A DNA stretch of 64,000 bases from JAWLEV01 sp041685915 (GCA_041685915.1 JAWLEV010000003.1:15587-79586); one strand, 5' to 3'; shown: positions 35,691 through 44,224, counted from the first letter of the stretch. Notes: generated by a model from the sequence alone, not told the origin. Numbers and translations are program-made.

Positions 35691-36272
35691 TCAACCTCCC
35701 GCCTCATGTGTCAGTATGATCGCCTGCGCGATCTCTTTCATGGGCTTGCGCGTGTTCATGGACATCTTCTGAATACGCCGAAAGGCCTCAGACTCCGAAA
35801 GCTGCTGGCGGTCCATGAGAATTCCTTTGGCCCTGTCCACCAATTTTCGCGTCTCCAGTTGGTCTCGTAGATCGTCGACCTCCTTTTCAAGCTCGCGAAA
35901 TTCTGCAAAACGCGTCAACGCCACTTCTATGGCTGGCGACAGGTCATCTTCTTTGATGGGCTTGACAAGATATCCCACAACACCCGCCTCCCTGGCACGC
36001 TCCACCAGATCTCTTTGACTGAAGGCTGTTAACAGAACTACAGGAGCTATCCGTTCCTCTGTCAGTATCCGGGCTGCCTCTATACCGTCCATGTCAGGCA
36101 TCTTGATGTCCATGAGCACCACATCGGGGCGCAATTCTCGCGCCAGGTTCACGGCGCTGCGCCCATCTCCCGCTTCACCTACGACGAGATATCCAAGATT
36201 ATTGAGCATTTCTCTCAAATCCATACAGATGACCGATTCGTCATCTGCTATTATGACACGTACGCGCTCCAA
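35691..36272 (-). CDS. ANTAR-domain response regulator (PdtaR-like)
   Basis: The 193-residue protein has a receiver domain (about 1-120: acidic pair in 'IIADDESVICMDL', phosphoacceptor Asp in 'VVLMDIKMPDMDG', 'LLTAFSQ', Lys in 'GYLVKPIKEDD'). A coiled-coil linker and a C-terminal ANTAR domain follow ('LVDRAKGILMDRQQLSESEA'). ANTAR domains bind paired RNA hexaloop hairpins and prevent transcription termination. The gene follows the sensor kinase gene by 18 bp, forming a PdtaS/PdtaR-like pair that controls gene expression after transcription start. Confidence 0.93.
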   Translation of the reverse strand: MERVRVIIADDESVICMDLREMLNNLGYLVVGEAGDGRSAVNLARELRPDVVLMDIKMPDMDGIEAARILTEERIAPVVLLTAFSQRDLVERAREAGVVGYLVKPIKEDDLSPAIEVALTRFAEFRELEKEVDDLRDQLETRKLVDRAKGILMDRQQLSESEAFRRIQKMSMNTRKPMKEIAQAIILTHEAGG

Positions 36273-36290
36273 CTCCTCACCCCCTTGAAA

Positions 36291-37793
36291 CTAACCAGAT
36301 TTATCAAACTCTATGGTGGCCCTCGTACCACCCGTACTGCTTAACCTGAATTGACCGCCGAGATCCCTCTCAACCATACGCTGGACCATATTCAATCCCA
36401 GATGGGCATCTCTTTGTAGATCGAACCCTGATCCCAAGCCCCGTCCACTGTCTGCCACCACCAACGTTACCTTCTCACCATGGTCGATAAACTCCACTTC
36501 CACACTACCGACATCCCTATCTAGCATCCCATGCTCTATGGCATTTTGCACCAACTCGTTGATAATCAGTGCACATCGCGTGGCGCGCTCGGCAGAAAGC
36601 CAGATGTCGGGGCCTTTCACCGTCAAGGCAATCGCCTTGTCTGGACCTATCAAACTTTCCTTGGTCTGGTTGACGATACGTCGGGCAATATCCTGAAGAT
36701 TTATTGTACCTTTGGCATTACTTGAGAGAAAATCATGGACCACTGCCACGCTCAAGATGCGGTTAACGCTTTCTTCCAACGCTATCCTGGTCTCCTCGCT
36801 CGTAGCACGACGGGCCTGCAATCGCATGATAGAGGCGATCACTTGCAGATTGTTCTTTACCCGGTGATGGACCTCGCGGACCATGGCCATCTTACTCTCA
36901 ATCTCGCGCTGTGTCTCAAGTGCCTCTGTCGCATCGTGACAGAGTATAAGCACACCCCTGGGTTGGAGTTCCTTCCCGTCCCTCTTTTCCAATCCAAATA
37001 AACGCCCAAATAGGGAGGGACGACGACAAACGCGAATGGGTAGAGCCTTTCGCACCCAGGTAAACTCCCCCTCTTTTGTCTCTCGCTCGATGCACTTGCC
37101 CTTATCCACCGCTTCCTGTACCAGCTCCTCATCAACCGTCGCGATATCGCTGATTGAACGATCAAGTAGACTATCACGGTACCCGAGATGCCGATACAGT
37201 TCCGCCGCAATCCCGCTCACATAGCGTATAACCCCCTTGGCATCAATATATACTATGCCATCATGTTCACCAAAGGAAGAGAGCGAATCTGCGCCAATAA
37301 CGTCACCACGCAGAACCATGCTGATAAAATCGCATAGAGCTTTTTGAAAGGCTTTTTTCCGCCTGCGATGACGCTCATGAGCCAGCCAATAGGCATCCTT
37401 GACCATGACGGCGATGAGGGTTTCATCATCCACACCATAGATAGGAAAGATCTGGCGCGCCACCGTCGCGCCCTTGATCTCCACCGTATGCACCTTTCGA
37501 GGCCTCACATTCCCTCGCAAAGCACAAAGGACCTGCGGGTATGTTTCCTCTCCTACACGCATACCAACTCGAGAGTCCTCATACAGAGGAGACGAGGAGT
37601 GAGGACGCCACTGGCCTATCACGACAGCCTCCTCCTCCCCGATGGCGCAAACCAGAAGCAAGTCGGCCCGACACAAGTCGGACAGGATAGGCATATCCTG
37701 CCCTATCTTGCGCAACAGTCCTTTATCCTCTTTCCGAAGATCAACCTTGGAGAAAACGTTATCCGCAAACACAACAACATTATTATAGCACAT
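36291..37793 (-). CDS. HisKA_2-type sensor histidine kinase (PdtaS-like)
   Basis: The 500-residue protein has an N-terminal GAF-like sensor (about 35-165, 'LSDLCRADLLLVCAIGEEEA'). A PAS domain (about 185-300, 'GIVYIDAKGVIRYVSGIA') precedes an HWE/HisKA_2 phosphoacceptor region 'MVREVHHRVKNNLQVIAS' and an HATPase with 'ELVQNAIEHGM' and 'VADSGRGLGSGF'. There are no membrane spans, so it senses a cytoplasmic signal. The order GAF-PAS-HisKA_2 beside an ANTAR regulator mirrors mycobacterial PdtaS/PdtaR and Eut-type systems. A TATAAT occurs at codons 3-4 of the assigned start (37793), so translation may start a few codons later, for example at GTG codon 8. Confidence 0.92.
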   Translation of the reverse strand: MCYNNVVVFADNVFSKVDLRKEDKGLLRKIGQDMPILSDLCRADLLLVCAIGEEEAVVIGQWRPHSSSPLYEDSRVGMRVGEETYPQVLCALRGNVRPRKVHTVEIKGATVARQIFPIYGVDDETLIAVMVKDAYWLAHERHRRRKKAFQKALCDFISMVLRGDVIGADSLSSFGEHDGIVYIDAKGVIRYVSGIAAELYRHLGYRDSLLDRSISDIATVDEELVQEAVDKGKCIERETKEGEFTWVRKALPIRVCRRPSLFGRLFGLEKRDGKELQPRGVLILCHDATEALETQREIESKMAMVREVHHRVKNNLQVIASIMRLQARRATSEETRIALEESVNRILSVAVVHDFLSSNAKGTINLQDIARRIVNQTKESLIGPDKAIALTVKGPDIWLSAERATRCALIINELVQNAIEHGMLDRDVGSVEVEFIDHGEKVTLVVADSGRGLGSGFDLQRDAHLGLNMVQRMVERDLGGQFRLSSTGGTRATIEFDKSG

Positions 37794-37844
37794 ACGAATA
37801 TACCAGGAAAAAGACGATGAAGATGATTCCTTGTTAAGACAAGA

Positions 37845-37873
37845 TTGTCGCCAGACACCAGCTTTGATATAAT
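37845..37873 (+). promoter_or_regulatory. Promoter for the oxidoreductase-isomerase operon
   Basis: TTGTCG (37845-37850) and a perfect TATAAT (37868-37873) with a 17 bp spacer lie 67 bp upstream of the ATG at 37941, divergent from the histidine kinase. Confidence 0.55.
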
Positions 37874-37940
37874 GAGGCAGCCAGTCGAGAAGTGGCTAAT
37901 AGCAGAACATCGATTAAATTGACCGGCCTTGGAGGAGATA

Positions 37941-39023
37941 ATGCGCTACAGTTACGAGCATGAGGAAAGACTGCGTGTGGGCTATATAGGAGCAGGCGAA
38001 TATTCGTATCGCACCATACTGCCCTCATTCCGTTACGCCCCCATAAACCTCGTGGCCCTGGTGGATACGGACGAGGACAGAGGCCTTAATGTTGCACGAC
38101 AGTTTGGGGCCCGGCACTTTTATCCCAATCACAAGGCCATGCTGGCCCAAGAGGAAATGGATGCCGTCTTTATCGTGGTGGGATTGGACGACAAAGGCCA
38201 CTCCCGTTACCCGGACTTGGCCGACGAGACGCTACGCGCAGGGTTTCACACCTGGATAGGGACACCCCCCTGTACAAGCTCCGATGACATCACCACATTT
38301 ACCAACGCCTGCCTCCCCCATCACAAATACCTCATGGCCAACTTTAAAAAGATGTTCATGCCGGCTTATGTCAAGGCGTTGCAGATTATAGAAGATCCTG
38401 ACTTTGGTGGCGTGTCGACCTTTTCCATGCGCTATCCAGTATCCCTCCCGGCCTCAGAGAAGCGGGAAGATGATGCGGCCATGATACCCTTTTTGGAATT
38501 CGTCCACCCCTATTCCCTTCTCTTGCGCCTGTTCGGCGAATGTGAGGGCCTCACGTACATGAGAAGTCCTTTGACCGGAGGAGGGGTGATGAACATCCGC
38601 TATGCATCGGGCGTGGTGGGCACCTTGCATCTGACGGGAGGACAATCCCTCACCAGCCCGCTAGAACGCCTGGAGATCGTGGGAGACGATGCAAATCTGG
38701 TGGTAGAGAATGGTATTCGACTGCTCTACTACAGAGCTGGGGGACGGCGAGGTGATGACGAGAAAGAACCAGAACGCCATACGTCCTTTGTCGGTCCAGA
38801 TGATACCGCCCCCATCATCTGGGAACCCGAATTCTCCCTGGGACGCCTCTATAATAAACAGCTCTTTTTGCAGGGCTATGTGGGAAGCGTCACCCACTTT
38901 GCGGAACGACTGCTGGCGGACGCTCCCCCCGTCCACGGCAACCTGGTGGATATACTTCATATCATGAACGTCTATGACAATATCCGCCACGGTCAGGAGA
39001 ACGAATGGATTACGCCACACTAG
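37941..39023 (+). CDS. Gfo/Idh/MocA-family oxidoreductase
   Basis: The 360-residue protein has an N-terminal Rossmann domain ('RVGYIGAGEYSYRTILPSF', 'LVALVDTDEDRGLNVARQFG', 'MDAVFIVVGLDDKGHSRYPD') and an alpha/beta C-terminal domain. The EKP-like catalytic motif region reads 'HTWIGTPPCTSSDDI', so the usual Lys of EKP appears replaced, with Thr-Pro-Pro present instead. Substrates of this family are sugars or inositols. The ATG follows a GGAGGAG site. The sugar phosphate isomerase-like gene starts 31 bp downstream. The altered EKP motif may mean a non-dehydrogenase activity. Confidence 0.85.
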   Translation: MRYSYEHEERLRVGYIGAGEYSYRTILPSFRYAPINLVALVDTDEDRGLNVARQFGARHFYPNHKAMLAQEEMDAVFIVVGLDDKGHSRYPDLADETLRAGFHTWIGTPPCTSSDDITTFTNACLPHHKYLMANFKKMFMPAYVKALQIIEDPDFGGVSTFSMRYPVSLPASEKREDDAAMIPFLEFVHPYSLLLRLFGECEGLTYMRSPLTGGGVMNIRYASGVVGTLHLTGGQSLTSPLERLEIVGDDANLVVENGIRLLYYRAGGRRGDDEKEPERHTSFVGPDDTAPIIWEPEFSLGRLYNKQLFLQGYVGSVTHFAERLLADAPPVHGNLVDILHIMNVYDNIRHGQENEWITPH

Positions 39024-39054
39024 CCCTTCCCAAATCGGCGAAAAGGAGAGAAAA

Positions 39055-39825
39055 GTGACGGATATAACCATCGGTATCTGCACCAATCCCGACAGAGTAA
39101 ACCAACTGCCTTCCGGATATTGTTACTGGGAACCGGCTGTATCCTCGGCGCTGATTCCCCTGGAAGACGAGGAGCACTATATACCTCAAAGAGAAAACCT
39201 GCGCGCGGCCCCGCTCCCTATTCGTGCCTTCAATGCCTTTGTTCCCAGCGAGGTGCGGCTCGTCGGTGACGACGTACAATGGAATCAAGTAGAACTTTAT
39301 GTAAAAAGAGCCATCGGGCGGGCAGCCAGTCTGGGAGGAAAAGTCATCGTATTTGGTAGCGGCGGCGCCCGGGCCGTCCCGGAGGGCTATTCCCGAGAGC
39401 GCGCCTGGAAACAGCTCATCCAGTTCCTGCGCCTCTGTGCAACCGAGGCGGCAAAGCACGACCTCACGATAGCCATTGAGCCCCTCAATCACTCTGAGAC
39501 GAACGTCATCAATTCCTACCTCGAAGCCATCAGATTGGCCCAGGACGTGGATCGAAAGCACGTCCAGGTGCTGGCAGACATCTACCACTTTATGATGGAA
39601 GAGGAGCCTTTGGAACATATCCGGGAAGCGCCGGAGCGCCTGGTGCACGTTCACCTGGCAGATTCGGGTCGACACCACCCCGGCAGCGGGAGCTATCCAT
39701 TGCAAGAACTCTTTGACCTTCTCCGGGAAGTGGATTACGAGGGGCGAGCGTCCATCGAGTGCAGATGGGGAGAGAACTTTTCTCAGGAGGCTGAACAGGC
39801 ATTGCGCTTCCTGCAGAATCTTTAA
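39055..39825 (+). CDS. Sugar phosphate isomerase/epimerase-like TIM-barrel protein
   Basis: The 256-residue protein belongs to the xylose-isomerase-like (AP endonuclease family 2) TIM barrel. It shows 'VIVFGSGGARAVPEGYSRER', 'DLTIAIEPLNHSETNVINS' with the metal-binding Glu, 'VLADIYHFMMEEE' with an Asp and His, 'LVHVHLADSGRHHPGSG' and 'GRASIECRW' with a C-terminal Glu. It starts with GTG at 39055 behind AAAGGAGAG. It is paired with the Gfo/Idh/MocA gene, a common pair in degradation of inositol-like or modified sugars. It is convergent with the sulfatase gene. Confidence 0.88.
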   Translation: MTDITIGICTNPDRVNQLPSGYCYWEPAVSSALIPLEDEEHYIPQRENLRAAPLPIRAFNAFVPSEVRLVGDDVQWNQVELYVKRAIGRAASLGGKVIVFGSGGARAVPEGYSRERAWKQLIQFLRLCATEAAKHDLTIAIEPLNHSETNVINSYLEAIRLAQDVDRKHVQVLADIYHFMMEEEPLEHIREAPERLVHVHLADSGRHHPGSGSYPLQELFDLLREVDYEGRASIECRWGENFSQEAEQALRFLQNL

Positions 39826-39904
39826 GAATGACAAAAGGTCCTCCCTCCCCGTATATCGCCCAGGAGAGGGAGAACCACCACACCGATCCGATCTTCATAA
39901 TGCC

Positions 39905-41272
39905 TCAGACGGCGCCGGTGTGCGAGACCTCATACTTGCCCTGAATCCCCTTCACAGGAGCGCCCTTGAGGGCGTACAGGGAGCCAAACATCGCCGCCAA
40001 CCGCTGGGCTTCCTCGGGATGCTCGTCGATCAAATTGGTCGTCTCCTTCGGATCCTCCTGGAGATTGTACAGTTCGTCAGGCTGTCCCTCAGGACGGCGG
40101 ATATAGCTCCAGACCTTGTCCCGAATGCAGCGGTCCGGCGCCTCAAAGTAACCACTAATGATCGCCTCCCGTATCTCGTCGACCTCGCCACGAATGAGGG
40201 GCATGAGACTTTTTCCCGGCAAAGCATCCAGGTTATTCCCCATGCCGATGGCGTCGAGCAGCGTGGGAAGCACATCATGGAAGGAAGAAAGAGCATCGAG
40301 ATGCTGCCCGCCATACTCCCCCCCGGGGAACTTGATCATAAAGGGCACCTTGAGCAGTTCGCTGTACATGCGATCACCCCCCTTGAGGAATTTGCCATGA
40401 TCGGCCAAGGGATGTCCATGATCGGCGATAAATATGACCAGCGAATCGTCATACATCTCCAGGGCCTTTAATCTGTCCAGGAACTGCCCCACATAGTGAT
40501 CGACGTAGGCACACTCGCCTGCATACAGGCCGCGGATATAATCGATCTCATTCTGACCAAAGTGCGTGGACGCCTGACCACCGGGCGGAAGTATACATTT
40601 CTTCCCTGAATAATCAGGATCCGTGTACTTGTCAAATGCAGCCGGTGGCATCCAGGGCTCATGAGGATCAAAAGAATCCACCCATAGGAAAAAGGGGCGC
40701 TGAGAGACATTGGCCTCGGCCCATTCGCCGGCTCGCTTCATCAGGCGCGCACAATAGTGATCCTCGGCCGTTTCAAACTCCTCTACGTTCTTGAGCGCCG
40801 TCTTCACAATTCGGCGCCATTCGGGAGTATAGGTATCCTTGCAATAATCATCGAGATTCAAGCGTTTGAGGGGAGCAGACCGATGAGCATCATACTCCTG
40901 CCCTCTGATCCAGTCCCAGACCCTGAACCCACGATGAAAGTTCATTCCCGGCTTGAAATAATGGTAGCAGTCGCTAAAACAGGCACTCAGGTACCCCTCA
41001 TCCGACAGCAATTCGGCCAAAGAGCGATCTTCGGCCGTTAGAGGCTGCCAGGGACGGTGCACCAATGTGCGTTCTCCGGTCAGCCAACATGTCCTCACTG
41101 GAATGGTAGGCAGCCCCTCAGGATAGCAATTATCAAAAACTACACTTTCGCGCGCAAGCGCGTCCAAATATGGCGTCTCACAGGGTGAATCGGGATTGTA
41201 AAAGCGTAAGTGATCCTGTCGAAAAGAGTCCGCGATGATAAAAACGACATCCGTCGCCCGTCTATCACTCAT
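39905..41272 (-). CDS. Sulfatase-family protein with Thr at the formylglycine position
   Basis: The 455-residue alkaline phosphatase/sulfatase-fold protein has metal ligands in 'FIIADSFRQDHLRFY', 'WVDSFDPHEPW' and 'VIFIADHGHPLADHGKFLKG'. The C/S-x-P-x-R activation motif is replaced by Thr56-Ile-Pro-Val-Arg60 followed by 'TCWLTG'. Without Cys or Ser it cannot carry a formylglycine. Thr is the nucleophile in related nucleotide pyrophosphatase/phosphodiesterases, so a phosphodiesterase- or phosphatase-like reaction is plausible. No signal peptide is visible, so it is probably cytoplasmic. It neighbours sugar-modifying enzymes. Confidence 0.85.
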   Translation of the reverse strand: MSDRRATDVVFIIADSFRQDHLRFYNPDSPCETPYLDALARESVVFDNCYPEGLPTIPVRTCWLTGERTLVHRPWQPLTAEDRSLAELLSDEGYLSACFSDCYHYFKPGMNFHRGFRVWDWIRGQEYDAHRSAPLKRLNLDDYCKDTYTPEWRRIVKTALKNVEEFETAEDHYCARLMKRAGEWAEANVSQRPFFLWVDSFDPHEPWMPPAAFDKYTDPDYSGKKCILPPGGQASTHFGQNEIDYIRGLYAGECAYVDHYVGQFLDRLKALEMYDDSLVIFIADHGHPLADHGKFLKGGDRMYSELLKVPFMIKFPGGEYGGQHLDALSSFHDVLPTLLDAIGMGNNLDALPGKSLMPLIRGEVDEIREAIISGYFEAPDRCIRDKVWSYIRRPEGQPDELYNLQEDPKETTNLIDEHPEEAQRLAAMFGSLYALKGAPVKGIQGKYEVSHTGAV

Positions 41273-41345
41273 AGTATACCTCTCCTTTCCACATCATCTC
41301 CGATAGCCATTATATGTCACGAACCAGGACCGCTCAAGTCACCCC

Positions 41346-41603
41346 CTAAGAGCGACGGCGTCCTACTCCAGTTATGACAAGAAAAACCACTGCACCGAGA
41401 ACAGCCACAGCAAAACTGCGCGCGTTGAATCCAAACCGTAACCCCTGGCCCGTTATGATCTGCGTCAAAAAGCCACCGATAAACGCGCCGACGATGCCCA
41501 CCACGATGTCGAACAGACACCCCTGACGCCCGTCCGTGCCCGTGATGATACTTGCTAACCATCCTGCAAGCGCTCCAAAGATAATCCAAGCAAGCAGGCC
41601 CAT
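41346..41603 (-). CDS. GlsB/YeaQ/YmgE-family small membrane protein
   Basis: The 85-residue protein has three hydrophobic helices and the family pattern 'WIIFGALAGWLASIITG', 'GCLFDIVVGIVGAFIGGFL' and a C-terminal helix 'SFAVAVLGAVVFLVITG'. These transglycosylase-associated or stress-induced membrane proteins are widespread and poorly understood. It is followed upstream on the same strand by a small repeat protein gene 41 bp away. Confidence 0.9.
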   Translation of the reverse strand: MGLLAWIIFGALAGWLASIITGTDGRQGCLFDIVVGIVGAFIGGFLTQIITGQGLRFGFNARSFAVAVLGAVVFLVITGVGRRRS

Positions 41604-41644
41604 GTATCCCCTCCCATTATATAACGGCTATCCAGTTTTGCCTT

Positions 41645-42049
41645 TTACTCGTCATGGCGTGTTTGCTCATCGCGCGTACCTCGCTCACCCCGCCGACCAT
41701 GCAAGATATCCTCTAGAAAATCATCGATCTCTTTTTCTACCATCTGTCCCAATGTCTTCCAGTCGCTATCCGGCTGTGCCCCAAGGATGTCAGCAATACT
41801 ACACCTGACCGAGCACTCCACGTGTGCACCAATCTCCTCCCAGTTGGATCCCGCTTCCATATCCAGCGCCCTGGAAATTTTCTTGCGTGCAGCATCGTCG
41901 CTCTGGCGCCCGATCTCCTCCCAATCTGCCCCGTCATCAGCTCCCACAGTATGTGCCGCATCGCGGCGAATCTGCTCCTTGATCTGCTCAAATATACTAT
42001 CCCATCCCTGTGCCTTATTCTCCCTATCTTGCTCTTGCCGATCCGTCAT
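41645..42049 (-). CDS. Small acidic repeat protein, function unknown
   Basis: The 134-residue, soluble, charged protein contains three tandem repeats of about 27 residues, each starting with an Asp/Asn-Trp pair: 'ADWEEIGRQSDDAARKKISR', 'NWEEIGAHVECSVRCSIAD' and 'DWKTLGQMVEKEIDDFLED'. The N- and C-termini are highly charged. I do not recognise the family. It is immediately upstream of the GlsB-like gene on the same strand and diverges from the selenoprotein operon; a 258 bp spacer separates them. Confidence 0.65.
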   Translation of the reverse strand: MTDRQEQDRENKAQGWDSIFEQIKEQIRRDAAHTVGADDGADWEEIGRQSDDAARKKISRALDMEAGSNWEEIGAHVECSVRCSIADILGAQPDSDWKTLGQMVEKEIDDFLEDILHGRRGERGTRDEQTRHDE

Positions 42050-42194
42050 CCTTTGCGCCCCCTGTCAACAAGAATCCCTTTACATTATACTACATACTCC
42101 ACAAGTGAACAGATAAACTGACGAAACTTTTAATCTGTTGGACGCGTTCACCCAACTGTGCTATGATGATTGACGAGGGAAAAGGGGGGATCTG

Positions 42195-42311
42195 ATGCCA
42201 CAAGTCGAGTCTTTGCCCCGCTTCAACCTCGATCTGTTAGACTCTCTTTACTCCGTCAACGCATTCTCCAATTGGCCCATTCAGTCATCTTATGCCAGGA
42301 GGTCCAGATGA
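42195..42311 (+). CDS. 38-residue leader ORF overlapping the selenoprotein start
   Basis: An ATG at 42195 with a strong AAAGGGGGG ribosome site opens a 38-codon frame (MPQVESLPRFNLDLLDSLYS...). It ends in TGA at 42309-42311, overlapping the next gene's ATG (42308) as ATGA. That overlap and the strong ribosome site suggest real translation and coupling. The product resembles nothing I recognise and could be a regulatory leader peptide. It is too short for compositional proof. Confidence 0.45.
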   Translation: MPQVESLPRFNLDLLDSLYSVNAFSNWPIQSSYARRSR

Positions 42312-44224
42312 ATAGCGCAAAGAGCACGCAGGAAGAGACGCGAATAAAGATCATCTACTGTGTCGAATGCAATTTAGAACCGGAGGCCAAACGTTTGGCG
42401 ACGGCGATAAAGAACCGCTTCGGCCTCGAGGCAAAGCTGGAAGAAGGGCACGACGGCATCTTTGAGATAAGCATGGACGACCACGTCATATATAACAATC
42501 TGGCTCAGGGGGGACAATTACCAACCGACAAAGAGATTCTTCAGAGGATTCAGCAACGCATGGAACCACCCTCCAGCATAAGAAGGGAAAAGCTGAAGGT
42601 CATGAACCCCATGGGTTATCCCCCCGCGGTGACTCAGATCGAGATGGCGCCCCGGCTCGACACCCTGGAGGGCAAGACCGTGTATCTGGTCGATTGCCGC
42701 TTCGACGATGGCGATCTACTCATGGCCCAGATGCAAGCCTGGTTTAAGGAATATATGCCCTCTGTGAAAACGGTGCTGCGCAGCAAATCCGGTATCTATA
42801 CCGAGGATGATCCCGAACTCTTTGAGGAGATCGGCGAGAAAGGTGATGCCTTGGTTTTGGGAGTGGGCCATTGAAGCACCTGTGCTCCGGCGGTCGCCGA
42901 GCATTGCATCAATATTGAAGACGAATATGGTGTACCGACAGTGTCGGTACACACAGACGCCTTTGAGCAAGCAGTCAAGGCTGTGGCCCGTACACACGGT
43001 ATGCCCCAACAGCGTCTCGCCTTTGTTCCCATGCCCGTGATGGGCAAGTCACCGACAGAGTTAAGGGAGTACATCGAGGGAAACGATCCCGTCACAGGTC
43101 AGCCCGTCATGCACGAGATCGTCGATGCCCTCACACACCCTCTGAGCGAGGAGGAGAAAAAGGGCTTTCGCTTTGACCGCTCCACTCCCCGCTTTGTGGC
43201 ACCCGACACTGAGGAGAATCTGCGACGTCTGTTCGCCAAAAAGGGTCGGACGGACTATTTGCCCATCGTCCTCCCCACGGAGGAACGCGTCGACGCCATG
43301 CTGTCGGGCACAAGCCATGATCCCCAGGAAATAGTGGGCCAGATGCGCCCCACCTCGACCCGTGAGGCGTGGGAGTACACCGTCGAAAAAGTAGCGGTGA
43401 ACGCCGTGATGGCCGGAGCGAGACCAGAGTATCTCCCCGTCATATTGGCCTTGGCGGCCACCCAGATCTCAGCGCGCCCCAGCACCACAAGTTCAGCGGC
43501 CTGTATGGTGGTCGTGAACGGGCCAATACGTCACGAGATCGACATGAATTGGGGCATCGGCGCCATGGGGCCCTACAATCACGCCAACGCCACCATAGGA
43601 CGAGCCTACGGGTTGCTGTCGCAGAACCTGCAGGGCGGCTCGGAACCGGCCCTCACCTATCTGGGATCACAGGGTAACAACTATGCTTATAACAGCATCA
43701 CCTTTGCAGAAAACGAGGAACGTAGCCCCTGGACGCCCTTCCACGTCGAGCAAGGCTTCGAAGCGGAAGAAAGTGCGGTCAGCGTCTTCGGTGGCGTGCG
43801 CTCCACGGCCTACAATCTGGGCGTGCGGGAGAAACACTGGCGAGAGCACGTGCGCAACATGCTGCGCGGTATGAACCCCTATCTACCGCCCACGTTCGTT
43901 TTGGACCCCATCACAGCACGTCAGTTCGTCGATCGCGGCGCCTTTGACACCAAAGAGAAACTCATCCATTGGATTTATGACAATGCCAGGATGCCCGCGG
44001 GTGTCTACTGGGATCATCAACTGATAGAAAATTACGTATATCCTCGCGCCCTGAACGGCGTGGAACCCTATGCTACCATGCTAGAAGCCGCCGATGATGA
44101 ATTGATCTCCGTCTTTCCCAAGGACACGATCCACATCGTCGTTGTAGGCGGCGAAACCAACGGATATTGGCGCATCATGGGCTGCAATTACGCTGAAAGC
44201 ATGTCCGTCGACGCGTGGAGATAG
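42308..44224 (+). CDS. Predicted selenoprotein: Rdx (SelW-like) domain fused to UGSC-type domain
   Basis: Two consecutive open frames (to 42871 and from 42875) lie in the same phase, separated only by TGA at 42872-42874. Read through as selenocysteine they give 638 residues. Residues 10-95 are an Rdx/SelW-like thioredoxin-fold domain with Cys18-x2-Cys21 ('IIYCVECNLEPEA', 'GIFEISMDDHVIYN'). From about 125 onward is a UGSC-like (seleno)protein domain, 'ALVLGVGH' then Sec189-Ser-Thr-Cys192, a U-x2-C redox motif. A long C-terminal region (about 290-638) continues with 'RPSTTSSAACMVVVNGP' and 'SVFGGVRSTAYNLG'. Homology-like sequence resumes directly after the TGA. A bacterial SECIS-type hairpin follows the TGA. 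The ATG has an AGGAGG site. No sel genes are in the window. Confidence 0.82.
42883..42903 (+). promoter_or_regulatory. Bacterial SECIS-type hairpin
   Basis: Immediately after the in-frame TGA, TGCT (42883-42886) pairs with AGCA (42900-42903). One C is bulged (42887). CGGC (42888-42891) pairs with GCCG (42896-42899), leaving a GGTC loop. The loop G-U sits 22-23 nt from the U of UGA. The GGUC loop and the single 5' bulge match, within one nucleotide, the layout of the E. coli fdhF SECIS that SelB recognises. Confidence 0.75.

Noticed and set aside
39841..39872. Hairpin between the convergent isomerase and sulfatase genes as a terminator
   Set aside because: Only a 7 bp stem (39841-39847 with 39866-39872), an 18 nt loop and no U tract.
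42170..42874. Rdx-like frame as a complete gene ending at TGA 42872, with a separate gene from 42941
   Set aside because: Homologous sequence continues in phase directly across the TGA, there is no ribosome site or start codon at the right place, and a SECIS-type hairpin follows. The single recoded gene explains all of this better.
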